Source: Chloroflexota bacterium
Lineage (GTDB): Bacteria; Chloroflexota; Anaerolineae; J102
Assembly (NCBI GenBank): GCA_013151415.1
Contig: JAADII010000082.1
Location: 1-39,483 of the forward strand
Direction: 5' to 3'
DNA: 39,483 nt
Shown piece by piece: positions 24,109 through 31,849 of the stretch. Each line of letters opens with the position of its first letter. Within the stretch, counting starts at the first letter, position 1. Position numbers and translations under genes: made by a program. Below the pieces are notes generated by a model. The model searched no databases. It saw only the letters and a program-made list of their open reading frames with translations, and had not been told where the DNA came from.

Positions 24109-24167
24109 TCTGGATAACACCCACGTTATGGTCAGCGCGCGCGTGTTTCTTCTTCATAGGGGGTTTG

Positions 24168-24176
24168 TGTTAGAAT
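24168..24176 (+). promoter_or_regulatory. extended -10 promoter for the Crp-like gene
   Basis: TGT-TAGAAT; there is no good -35. It lies about 75 bases before the ATG at 24253. Confidence 0.5.
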
Positions 24177-24252
24177 ACGCAAAGGGGAAATTCATCCTCT
24201 CATCACCCAGCAATTCGCCAACGGCCTCTCAATGCACGGCGCCTTTTAAGTC

Positions 24253-24999
24253 ATGGTAAACACGAAGACGCGAACCGGCCCTCGACTGGACAAACTTCAA
24301 TGGAATATGGTGCAGGTCGCGCGCACTGCGCCCCTCTTTCGCGGCCTCTCCGAAGAAGAGTGGGTCGAAATCGCGCCCATGTTGCACGGCCACTGTTATC
24401 CTAAAGACGCCTATCTCTTTTTTCAAGGCGATCCACCCGATGCGCTCTATATCATTTGGATCGGTCGGGTGAAGCTGGTGCGACACACAGACCACGGTCG
24501 CGATGTGGTGTTGGAGGTGCTGGGGCCGGGGCAGCTTATTGGGGAAATGGCCGTGTTGGATGGCAGGCCTTATTCCGCCACTGCGCAAACCCTTGAGGAA
24601 GTCGCTGTCGTGACCATCGCCCGCCGAGACTTTTTCACCATTCTCGAGCGTTATCCGCGGGTGGCTATGGGCGTTATCTCAGAGCTCACGCGGCGTTTGC
24701 GCCTGACCAACGAGCTCGTGCGCAGTTTGGCTGTAGACCGGGTGGAACAGCGCATTGCGCGCACGCTCTTGCGCCTTGCCGATCTGGCCGGCCGACCCTA
24801 CGAACAGCAAGATGAGGCCATTCTCATCGACATGCCTCTCACGCGGCAAGACATCGCCGAAATGACGGGCACTACGGTGGAAACGGCGATCCGGGTTATG
24901 AGTCGTCTGCGCCGACAAGGGCTTGTCACCAATGCGCGTAGCCGCATCATTGTGTTGAACCCGCAAGAGCTCAAGGTGGTGGCGCGGGGCGGAAAATAA
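24253..24999 (+). CDS. Crp/Fnr-family transcription regulator
   Basis: The 248-residue protein has an N-terminal cyclic-nucleotide-binding beta roll (about residues 25-145: LFRGLSEEEWVEIAPML, YIIWIGRVKLVRHTDHGRDVVLEVLGPGQLIGEMAVLDGRPYSATAQTLE). A dimer helix follows, then a winged helix (MPLTRQDIAEMTGTTVETAIRVMSRLRRQGLV, about 195-235). In the phosphate-binding cassette Tyr stands where the cAMP-binding Arg of Crp would be, and no cysteine cluster for an FeS centre is seen. The signal is therefore uncertain. It is followed after nine bases by the PyrK-like gene, which it may control. Confidence 0.92.
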   Translation: MVNTKTRTGPRLDKLQWNMVQVARTAPLFRGLSEEEWVEIAPMLHGHCYPKDAYLFFQGDPPDALYIIWIGRVKLVRHTDHGRDVVLEVLGPGQLIGEMAVLDGRPYSATAQTLEEVAVVTIARRDFFTILERYPRVAMGVISELTRRLRLTNELVRSLAVDRVEQRIARTLLRLADLAGRPYEQQDEAILIDMPLTRQDIAEMTGTTVETAIRVMSRLRRQGLVTNARSRIIVLNPQELKVVARGGK

Positions 25000-25008
25000 G
25001 CAGCAACC

Positions 25009-25776
25009 ATGATCCAGACCAAAGCGCATGTTGTCAAACGAGAGTCTGAACGCGGGCATGTGATTTTGACACTGAAAGCGGCCGCGCTGGCCATGCGCCT
25101 GGGCCCGGGCCAGCCCATACTCGTCCGGCCCGGTCCCGGCTTAGACCCATATCTGCCGCGCACCTTCCACCCGCTATCGATTCAGGATGATTTGCTAAGC
25201 ATTCGCATCCCGCCCGATGCGGATCGCGGTCACGCCTGGTTGCGCGCGCGCTCGGTCGGCGAAACGCTAGACTGCCTGGGGCCGGTTGGTCGGGGCTTTC
25301 GCATCGCAGCCCAAGCGCGGCGCCTGCTTTGCCTGGGCGAAGGCGAATGGGCCTGGACCCTGCTTTCTCTGGTGGAGAAAGCGGTCGCCCAAGGCGTGGC
25401 CGTGACTTTGGCCGTTGAAGCGACATCGGCCACGCGCGCGATTCCCGCGCAGCGATTGCCGTTGGCGGTCGAGTACCGCCTGGCCACCGTGGATGGCAGC
25501 CGCGGTCGCCGAGGCCGCATATCAACGCTGTTGCCCGAGCTGCTGTCCTGGGCCGACGCGGTTGCGGCTGCAGGCACGATGGCATTCTATCAAACTCTGG
25601 CCGCGGCCATCGAAGAACAGCGCCTGCTGTTGCGCCATGGATATGCGCAGGCGCTTTATCCCTCCACCTTTTTCTGCGGCGTGGGCGCGTGTCAAACCTG
25701 CGCTCGCGACGTGGCGGGGGGCCGTCGTCGCGTCTGTCTGCGCGGGCCTGTCTTCGATCTCGCAGACATTGTGTGA
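25009..25776 (+). CDS. PyrK-like electron-transfer subunit, divergent
   Basis: The 255-residue protein resembles the electron-transfer subunit of type 1B dihydroorotate dehydrogenase. It has a ferredoxin-reductase-like front with RTFHPLSIQ (flavin site, about residues 51-59). A C-terminal 2Fe-2S cluster site has Cys223, Cys228, Cys231 and Cys243 (FCGVGACQTCARDVAGG, CLRGPVF) in the usual spacing. The glycine-rich nucleotide loop normally reading GGGxGxxP is degenerate here (LCLGEGEWAWTLL). The partner gene lies 60 bases on. It could feed electrons to that partner or to another enzyme. Confidence 0.75.
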   Translation: MIQTKAHVVKRESERGHVILTLKAAALAMRLGPGQPILVRPGPGLDPYLPRTFHPLSIQDDLLSIRIPPDADRGHAWLRARSVGETLDCLGPVGRGFRIAAQARRLLCLGEGEWAWTLLSLVEKAVAQGVAVTLAVEATSATRAIPAQRLPLAVEYRLATVDGSRGRRGRISTLLPELLSWADAVAAAGTMAFYQTLAAAIEEQRLLLRHGYAQALYPSTFFCGVGACQTCARDVAGGRRRVCLRGPVFDLADIV

Positions 25777-25836
25777 TAATGCGGTCGTTTGGCTCGCGAC
25801 CGGTTCAACATTCCTTGATTGCACGCCCTTTCACTC

Positions 25837-26655
25837 ATGCTCGATCTCGCCCCAAATAACAAACGCGGACTCGTATTGCACTCTCCCATCATGGTGGGCA
25901 GCGGCGGCGCGGGCAACGGCGATTGTTGGCCAAGCGGGCTCACGCCCGACATGTTCGCCGCGGTGGTCACCCATCCGGTGACGCTTCGACCGCGGCGCGG
26001 CAGCGAGCCGCCGCGCCTGGCCGAATTGCCGGCCGGGTTTCTGCTAAACACCGGTGACCACAATCCCGGTTTTCGCCGGCTGTTGGATCAACACCGAACG
26101 CAATGGCGGCGGTTGGGCGTTCCATTGATCATCAGCCTGGCCGAAGGCGCTCCCGGCGATCGCGCCTGGATGGCGGAGCGTCTGGAGGAGGAGCCGGTGG
26201 TTGCGGGCATCGAGTTGCCGGTGAGAGAGGATGTCAATCTGGGTGAGTTGAGCGCGGCCATCGCCGCAGTGCGCCGCGTGACAACCCTGCCCTTGCTGGT
26301 GAAGCTGCCCTCAACGCGGGCGGCTCATCTGGCCAAAGCCTGCGTGGTTGCTGGCGCTGACGCCCTGGTTATTGGCGGGCCGCCCCCGGCCGTCTATCCT
26401 GCATCTGGCCAGGCGCTGTTGGAGGGCGTTTTGGGCGGGCCTATCGCCCTGCCTTTCACCTTACGCGCGTTGGAAAAAGTGGCGGCGTTGGCTCTCGATG
26501 CCGCGCTGATCGCGTCCGGCGGGATTCAGCGCCGGCAAGATGTCGCGCTTTGCCTGAACATGGGCGCGACCGCGGTTCAGGTGCGCAGCCTCTTGTGGAC
26601 CGACCCCGCGGCCGCGCGCGCGTTGGCGCAATGGGGCCAAGACCCGATAGAATAA
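25837..26655 (+). CDS. dihydroorotate-dehydrogenase-like FMN barrel protein, divergent
   Basis: The 272-residue protein starts at the ATG at 25837; a TTG six codons earlier is also possible. It has the TIM-barrel layout of PyrD 1B: HSPIMVGSGGAGNGD, LPLLVKLPS (Lys156), ADALVIGGPPP and the FMN-phosphate region ALIASGGIQRRQDVALCLNMGATAVQVRS. The strand that normally reads NxSCPN or NLSCPN and carries the catalytic Cys/Ser is IELPVREDVNLGEL here (about residues 125-138). The usual active-site base is thus missing. With its PyrK-like neighbour it may be a pyrimidine enzyme with altered chemistry or a different flavin oxidoreductase. Confidence 0.7.
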   Translation: MLDLAPNNKRGLVLHSPIMVGSGGAGNGDCWPSGLTPDMFAAVVTHPVTLRPRRGSEPPRLAELPAGFLLNTGDHNPGFRRLLDQHRTQWRRLGVPLIISLAEGAPGDRAWMAERLEEEPVVAGIELPVREDVNLGELSAAIAAVRRVTTLPLLVKLPSTRAAHLAKACVVAGADALVIGGPPPAVYPASGQALLEGVLGGPIALPFTLRALEKVAALALDAALIASGGIQRRQDVALCLNMGATAVQVRSLLWTDPAAARALAQWGQDPIE

Positions 26656-26715
26656 CATGCAGCACTTCAAACGGCCGCTTTCCTTTTCCCACATCCTTTT
26701 TCCCCTCTCCTATCC

Positions 26716-28170
26716 ATGACCGCGGAAGTCAAGGCGATGGGTCGCAACCTATCGCTTATCAGCATCAACAAAGGCATCCAGTTGATGGGCGGCGCGCTAT
26801 GGGCGCTTATCGTGCCCCGGTGGCTTGGGCCGCAAGCCTATGGCCAGTTCGCGTTGGCCATGTCGCTCTCGTTGCTCTTGTGGTGGGTGGGCGATTTTGG
26901 CGGACTGGAAGTGTTTGGCCGTCATATGCCCCAGCTCATCGAGCGAAAGCCCAAGGCCGCAAGCAAGCTTTTTGGCCAGGCCTTTCTCTTGCGACTGTTG
27001 GTGGGGTTGAGCCTTCCATTCATGATGTTGCTGCTCGGGCCGCTGATCGCCCCCTGGTTGGCGGGATGGCCCGCGTTTCTCATTGGTCTATCCGCAGGAC
27101 TGCATATCATATCGTGGACCAGTTATCATCTACTTTATGCGACCAAACAAATGGGCAAGTGGTCGGTGGAAACCTCGTGGCGACTGACCACACAACTGCC
27201 TCTGGTGCTGATGGCGGGCGCGCGCGGGGTGAGCGCGCAAATGGCCGCGTATACAATCAACGAACTCATTTATCTGGGATTGGCCTTTCACTGGACAAAG
27301 CGTTGGTTCACACGCGAGGCGCTGCGTCCTGATCTTCGCTTTCTCCGGCCCTATTTGCGAATGGGATTGGGGTTTTGGGCCACGAACATCGGTCTCATCG
27401 TGCTCTTTCGTTCAGGCACCCTTTTGGTGCAATTGATCACGGGCAATTCGGTTCAGGTGTCGTATTTCGACCTCTCTCTCACCGTGTTTTTCCTGGTCTT
27501 CACCATCATCGACCAATTGTTGCGAGCCTTTTTGCCCACGGTGAGCGAATTCAAAGCAGGGGGCCAACACCAACGGGCAGGGCATTGGCTGCAAACGGTG
27601 ACGCAATGGGGCGCGGCCCTGGCCGTGGTGGCCGTGGTGGCCGTGCAATACACGGCCGACTGGATCATGCCCTTTATTTTGGGTTCGGCTTATGAAGAAT
27701 CGGCCCTGGTGCTCAAGGTCATGCTGCTTTCATTGCCCGCCATCGTGGTGGTGGGCATGGGCACGGTGGCCACGGCCGTGCAAGAAAGCCCGCGTCACAA
27801 GCTCATTGCCCTGGTGGCGGGCATTCTCACCTTTTGGTTGTCTAGCGCTCATCTGGCCGCGCAAATGGGCGCGGTGGGCGCTGCCTGGGCCATGACCTTA
27901 GGGCTGACAGTCTACGCGCTGGTGTTCTTTGCCTTTGTGCGAGATGCACTGCACCTCAAATGGCCCATGTTGCTCGGCCTCATCGCGCTGGGCCTGCCCT
28001 TCTTGACGGCCCAGACCCTTGTGAAGGATAATTTTCTGGTTGCGACGGCTGCATCGGTCGCCGTGGCCTTTCTTTACTTCGCGGCCGCTCTAGGGCTGCG
28101 CCTTCTTTCCCCTGCTCCTCTGCAATTGCTTCTACGAGCCGGAAAGCCGCGCGGCCCTCACCCCTCGTGA
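26716..28170 (+). CDS. polysaccharide flippase (Wzx/MATE-like membrane protein)
   Basis: The 484-residue protein has about 12-14 hydrophobic segments throughout and begins MGRNLSLISINKGIQLMGGALWALIVPRWLGPQAYGQFALAMSLS. This is the typical first helix pair of the polysaccharide-biosynthesis flippase family (GxxQYG-like turn). It likely moves lipid-linked glycans or other amphipathic molecules across the membrane. It stands 60 bases after the PyrD-like gene and leads into the PqqD-like and AsnB genes. No Shine-Dalgarno is visible before the ATG at 26716. A second ATG seven codons on (26737) is also possible. Confidence 0.85.
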   Translation: MTAEVKAMGRNLSLISINKGIQLMGGALWALIVPRWLGPQAYGQFALAMSLSLLLWWVGDFGGLEVFGRHMPQLIERKPKAASKLFGQAFLLRLLVGLSLPFMMLLLGPLIAPWLAGWPAFLIGLSAGLHIISWTSYHLLYATKQMGKWSVETSWRLTTQLPLVLMAGARGVSAQMAAYTINELIYLGLAFHWTKRWFTREALRPDLRFLRPYLRMGLGFWATNIGLIVLFRSGTLLVQLITGNSVQVSYFDLSLTVFFLVFTIIDQLLRAFLPTVSEFKAGGQHQRAGHWLQTVTQWGAALAVVAVVAVQYTADWIMPFILGSAYEESALVLKVMLLSLPAIVVVGMGTVATAVQESPRHKLIALVAGILTFWLSSAHLAAQMGAVGAAWAMTLGLTVYALVFFAFVRDALHLKWPMLLGLIALGLPFLTAQTLVKDNFLVATAASVAVAFLYFAAALGLRLLSPAPLQLLLRAGKPRGPHPS

Positions 28171-28333
28171 GCGCGTTTGCGCCGCCATCTTGTTCTCAGA
28201 CCCCACAGACAATGCGGCTTTTGGCCGCGACGCACAACGCCTTTTTTCGACCACGACCATCTCACCATCACAACATGCCATGCCGCCCCAACATGCGGCC
28301 ACTTGATCTTCAGAGAATATTCTTCAACAAGAA

Positions 28334-28633
28334 ATGCAAGAACAAACCCACCGTCACATGATCACCCTTTACGATTGCCTCATACCCTCTCCTCACACGG
28401 CTTCTGACACATTGGAAGACCAGGTGATTATTATCGATGTCATTACCGGGTCCTACTTTTCTCTGAACTCCACCGGCGCGTTCTTGTGGGAGCGGCTCGA
28501 TGGCCGCACCAGTTTGGGCGTTATCGCCGAGGCGTTGGCCGACGCGTTTGGAGTTGACCCCAAACAAACCCGTTCGGACGTGTTGGAATTGGCCGTACAC
28601 CTGATGGAAGAAGGCCTGGTCGAAAAGGTCTGA
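28334..28633 (+). CDS. PqqD-like peptide-recognition protein
   Basis: The 99-residue protein has the PqqD/RRE winged-helix pattern: LEDQVIIIDVITGSYFSLNSTGAFLWERLDG, LGVIAEALADAFGVDPKQTRSDVLELAVHLMEEGLV. Such proteins bind the leader of a ribosomal peptide and present it to modifying enzymes; many also occur as free helpers in glycan clusters. An alternative start is ATG at 28358. It is followed six bases later by AsnB, a pairing known from lasso-peptide loci (B1 and C proteins), but no B2 protease or sure precursor is seen. The 163-base gap before it holds a possible small ORF at 28167-28361. Confidence 0.82.
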   Translation: MQEQTHRHMITLYDCLIPSPHTASDTLEDQVIIIDVITGSYFSLNSTGAFLWERLDGRTSLGVIAEALADAFGVDPKQTRSDVLELAVHLMEEGLVEKV

Positions 28634-28638
28634 GCGCG

Positions 28639-30492
28639 GTGTGCGGCATCGTTGGCGTCTATGCTCCAGAGGGAGCGCCCGATCTCCGGCCCGCGTTGCG
28701 CCGGCTTGTTCATCGCGGGCCGGACGACGAAGGACATTGGGAAGACGAGACCGTCCGGCTTGGAGTGCGACGCCTGGCCATTATCGATCTGGAACGGGGG
28801 CGTCAGCCCCTGAGTAACGAGAATGGCCGCGTGGTGGCTGTGCAGAATGGAGAGATATACAATTACATCGAGTTGATGCGAGAATTGGAGACGCGAGGTC
28901 ATCGTTTCCGCACGCGCTGCGACACCGAAGTGCTGGTGCATGCATGGGAGGAATGGGGCCCAGCCTGCGTGCAATATTTTCGGGGCATGTTCGCCATCGC
29001 CATTTACGATCGTTCGGAAAAGAGCCTCTTTTTGGCGCGAGATCGTTTTGGCATCAAACCGCTCTATCTTCATCGCCAAGGCGAACGGCTGACGTTTGCA
29101 TCCGAACTGCCCGCGCTGTTGACATTGCTTCCCGAACAACCCCGGCTCAATCCCCGACCTTTGGCTCATCTGCTCAGCTTTGGTTGGATTCCCGGCCCCG
29201 AAACCCTCTACGCCAATGTGCATCATCTCCCGCCGGGCCATAGCCTGCTCATTACGCCTTCGGGTGAACGGCGCACGCATTATTGGCGTCCTTTGCCCGC
29301 GTCTCGCAATGATCTGGTGCGGCCCAAGGATGCAGCCGAACAGCTCATCGCCCTGTTGCAAGAAAGCGTCACCATGCGTCTGCGCAGCGATGTTCCAGTG
29401 GGCGCTTTGCTTAGCGGCGGCGTCGATTCGAGCCTAGTGGCCGCCTTGATGCGTCGCTCCGCTCATCCCGATTTGCACACGTTTAATATTGGCTTCGACG
29501 ATCCCGCTTACGATGAAACCCCCTTCGCCGAATTGGCGGCCTCGCATCTGCATGTGACGCATCACACCGTGCGTTTTGACAAAAACGCATTCGATCTACT
29601 GCCTCGCCTGGTCGCGGATTATGGGCAGCCTGTGGGCAGCGCCACACACATCGCGATTTGGCTGCTCTACCGGGCCTGCGCCGAAGCGGGTTTGAAAGTG
29701 ATCCTCACAGGCGAGGGCGCCGATGAGTTGTTTGGTGGTTATCAATGGTATTTGGGAGAGGCCAAGCTGGCCAAAGCCAGACGATGGCCGAGATGGGTGA
29801 GACGAATCGTGGCGCGCATGGGGCCGCGTTGGGGCGCATCGGCCGCCGCCTCCGATCTGCTGCGCCGGCCAGACGCGCCCCTCGCTGTCCGCTACTTGCG
29901 CTGGCTAACCCCGCACTCACCCCGCGAAACCCGCCAGATACTTCATCCCGACCTGCGCGAACAGGCCGACGCGTCAGCGCCCTGGCCTCATCTCCCACCC
30001 GATATTCACCTTCTCCATGCGCTCACGCTGCTCGATGCGCAGAGCCGGCTGCCCGATTTCATCAACCTGGAGGTGGATCGAATGAGCATGGCCCACAGCG
30101 TTGAAGCGCGCACCCCATTTCTAGACCACAAGCTTTGGGAGGTGGCGCTCCGTTGGGACCCGCGACTCAATCTCGCTGGAGGGCGCGAAAAAGCGTTGTT
30201 GCGCGCCGCGGCCGCGCCATTTCTCCCCAAGGCCATTGTGCAGCGGCGAAAAAAGGGCCTGGCTTCGCCTCATGCAACCTGGTGGCGACAAACGCGTCTG
30301 CCCGAGTGGGCGGAAACGGCCATGAGCCGACGCGCGCTGGAGCAAACCGGCTTATTTCATCATCCTGCTGTAACGCACTTACGCGAAACTCATCGCGCAG
30401 GGCTTGCCAATCATGCCACCGCGCTCACAGCCATATTGACCACACAACTGCTGTTAAACAGCTCATCGCATAAAAATGAGCCAACGGTTTGA
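28639..30492 (+). CDS. asnB: asparagine synthetase-type glutamine amidotransferase (AsnB-like)
   Basis: The 617-residue protein starts with GTG-TGC-GGC, so Cys2 becomes the N-terminal nucleophile of the class II glutaminase domain (CGIVGVYAPEG, HRGPDDEG, QNGEIYNY, CDTEVLVHAWEEWG, FGIKPLYL). The synthetase domain has the PP-loop LLSGGVDSS (259-265), TGEGADELFGGY, and the C-terminal EVDRMSMAHSVEARTPFLDH. It transfers ammonia to a carboxylate through an acyl-adenylate. Both free asparagine synthesis and amidation or ring closure on a peptide or glycan are possible, given the adjacent PqqD-like protein. The stop codon lies in the loop of a terminator. Confidence 0.88.
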   Translation: MCGIVGVYAPEGAPDLRPALRRLVHRGPDDEGHWEDETVRLGVRRLAIIDLERGRQPLSNENGRVVAVQNGEIYNYIELMRELETRGHRFRTRCDTEVLVHAWEEWGPACVQYFRGMFAIAIYDRSEKSLFLARDRFGIKPLYLHRQGERLTFASELPALLTLLPEQPRLNPRPLAHLLSFGWIPGPETLYANVHHLPPGHSLLITPSGERRTHYWRPLPASRNDLVRPKDAAEQLIALLQESVTMRLRSDVPVGALLSGGVDSSLVAALMRRSAHPDLHTFNIGFDDPAYDETPFAELAASHLHVTHHTVRFDKNAFDLLPRLVADYGQPVGSATHIAIWLLYRACAEAGLKVILTGEGADELFGGYQWYLGEAKLAKARRWPRWVRRIVARMGPRWGASAAASDLLRRPDAPLAVRYLRWLTPHSPRETRQILHPDLREQADASAPWPHLPPDIHLLHALTLLDAQSRLPDFINLEVDRMSMAHSVEARTPFLDHKLWEVALRWDPRLNLAGGREKALLRAAAAPFLPKAIVQRRKKGLASPHATWWRQTRLPEWAETAMSRRALEQTGLFHHPAVTHLRETHRAGLANHATALTAILTTQLLLNSSSHKNEPTV

Positions 30493-30510
30493 ACTTGCGG
30501 CTCATTTTTA
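30471..30510. terminator. terminator hairpin spanning the asnB stop codon
   Basis: The 12-bp stem TAAAAATGAGCC (30471-30482) pairs with 30499-30510; T-runs are part of both arms. The stop codon 30490-30492 lies in its loop. Confidence 0.7.
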
Positions 30511-30534
30511 CGAGACAGTGGAAAGAGAATCGTT

Positions 30535-30543
30535 TGATATAGT
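30535..30543 (+). promoter_or_regulatory. extended -10 promoter for the protease gene
   Basis: TGA-TATAGT; the -35 region is weak. It lies about 48 bases before the ATG at 30591. Confidence 0.5.
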
Positions 30544-30590
30544 GAACTGAAAAGAACATAACCATCCTCTCTCATCACGCGAGGAACACC

Positions 30591-31643
30591 ATGAAAACCA
30601 CCACGCGTCTCTCCATTGTCTTGTTCTCTCTACTTTTGCTGCTCTTGAGCGCGGTGGGCGTCGCGGCCCAAAACGGGTCTCAAGCCAGTCAACGCGCGTT
30701 CGCGCTGTCCTCCACCCCGCGAGCGCCGACGCGCCCGCCCGCAGCCGCGCCCGATATCATCGGCGGCGAGGACGCGCCGCCAGATGCATGGCCCTGGATG
30801 ACAGCGTTGGTTTTCTCAGACGCCGCCAACGACTTCGAGGCCCAATTTTGCGGCGGCTCGCTCATCGCCCCCAACTGGGTGTTAACGGCCGCCCACTGCG
30901 TCGAGGAGCTCCTATCGCCCAGCGAAGTTCAGGTCATTGTGGGCGCGTATGATCTAACCAACGCGCCCCCGCGAATCAATGTCAAGCGCTTTATCATTCA
31001 CCAAGATTATAATCCATCCACCGTCGATTCAGACATTGCCTTACTCGAACTGGAAAAGCCGTCCAACCAGCCGCTGGCGCCTGTCATCGGCCCCGACAAC
31101 AGCACATTGGCCGCGCCTGGCGTGATGGCCACCGTGATCGGCTGGGGAACCACCAATGCTGTGAAACCGGTCTTTCCAACCATTTTGCAACAGGTCTCGG
31201 TTCCCATCGTCTCCAACGAAACATGCAACGAATCGCAATCTTACGATGGCGCAGTGACGCCAAACATGTTGTGCGCCGGTTATGCTGAAGGCGGCAAAGA
31301 CTCGTGCCAGGGCGATAGCGGCGGCCCGCTGATGGTTCCCAATGGAGATAGTTGGGTTCAGGCGGGGATTGTGAGCTGGGGCTATGAATGCGCCGCGCCC
31401 AATCTTTACGGGGTTTATACGCGCGTCAGCAATTTCAAGGCCTGGATCGAAACGCGCACCGGGCCGCTCGACGCGCCAACCCCAACGCCCACCTCAACGC
31501 CCACAGCCAGCCCCACACCCACGGCCACAGTCACCTCCACACCCACACCCACCCTCACACCCACCTCAACCTCAACGCCAACCTCAACGCCAACCAGCGC
31601 GCCGTCCCATCGGTTGTATCTTAGCCTGATGTGGCATGATTGA
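30591..31643 (+). CDS. secreted trypsin-like serine protease with Pro-Thr tail
   Basis: The 350-residue protein has a signal peptide (LFSLLLLLLSAVGVAAQ) and a propeptide ending near IIGGEDAPPDAWPW (Ile56, the trypsin-type activation site). The catalytic triad is His102 (LTAAHCV), Asp148 (SDIALLEL) and Ser243 (GDSGGP). Asp237 before the active-site loop predicts cleavage after Lys or Arg. Cysteines 87/103 and others form the usual disulfides. A Pro-Thr-Ser tail of about 45 residues leads to the final SHRLYLSLMWHD, like the end of the LuxR-Kelch protein, and may be an anchoring or export signal. An upstream extended -10 and flanking hairpins suggest a single-gene unit. Confidence 0.93.
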   Translation: MKTTTRLSIVLFSLLLLLLSAVGVAAQNGSQASQRAFALSSTPRAPTRPPAAAPDIIGGEDAPPDAWPWMTALVFSDAANDFEAQFCGGSLIAPNWVLTAAHCVEELLSPSEVQVIVGAYDLTNAPPRINVKRFIIHQDYNPSTVDSDIALLELEKPSNQPLAPVIGPDNSTLAAPGVMATVIGWGTTNAVKPVFPTILQQVSVPIVSNETCNESQSYDGAVTPNMLCAGYAEGGKDSCQGDSGGPLMVPNGDSWVQAGIVSWGYECAAPNLYGVYTRVSNFKAWIETRTGPLDAPTPTPTSTPTASPTPTATVTSTPTPTLTPTSTSTPTSTPTSAPSHRLYLSLMWHD

Positions 31644-31699
31644 ACTCGATGAGATAGGCGGCTAACCGCATTGTGAACCAAGCCTAACTCAGTGCAAAG

Positions 31700-31732
31700 G
31701 GCGCGGCCGCGCAACGACATGCGCGCCGCGCC
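31700..31732. other. GC-rich hairpin between the protease and BMP genes
   Basis: GGCGCGG (31700-31706) pairs with 31726-31732, and CGCGC (31708-31712) with 31721-31725, around an 8-base loop. There is no T-run, so it may be a weak terminator or an RNA end. It sits in the 206-base gap 31644-31849. Confidence 0.5.
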
Positions 31733-31767
31733 TTCCCTAGTGAAAGGCTCCTGTGGGCAAGAGAAAA

Positions 31768-31796
31768 TTGACCTGGGCCAACTTCAATGTTATAGT
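31768..31796 (+). promoter_or_regulatory. promoter for the BMP-type lipoprotein gene
   Basis: TTGACC, 17-base spacer, TATAGT, with TGT just before the -10 (extended element). The ATG follows at 31850. Confidence 0.7.
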
Positions 31797-31849
31797 GGTC
31801 ACATTCTCCGACCCTCGACGCCCTTCTCGCCTCACAGGAGCACAACCTC

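Noticed and set aside
26716-30492. Complete lasso-peptide gene cluster
   Set aside because: There is no B2 transglutaminase-like protease, no convincing precursor with a Gly-started core and no ABC exporter; only the PqqD and AsnB types agree.
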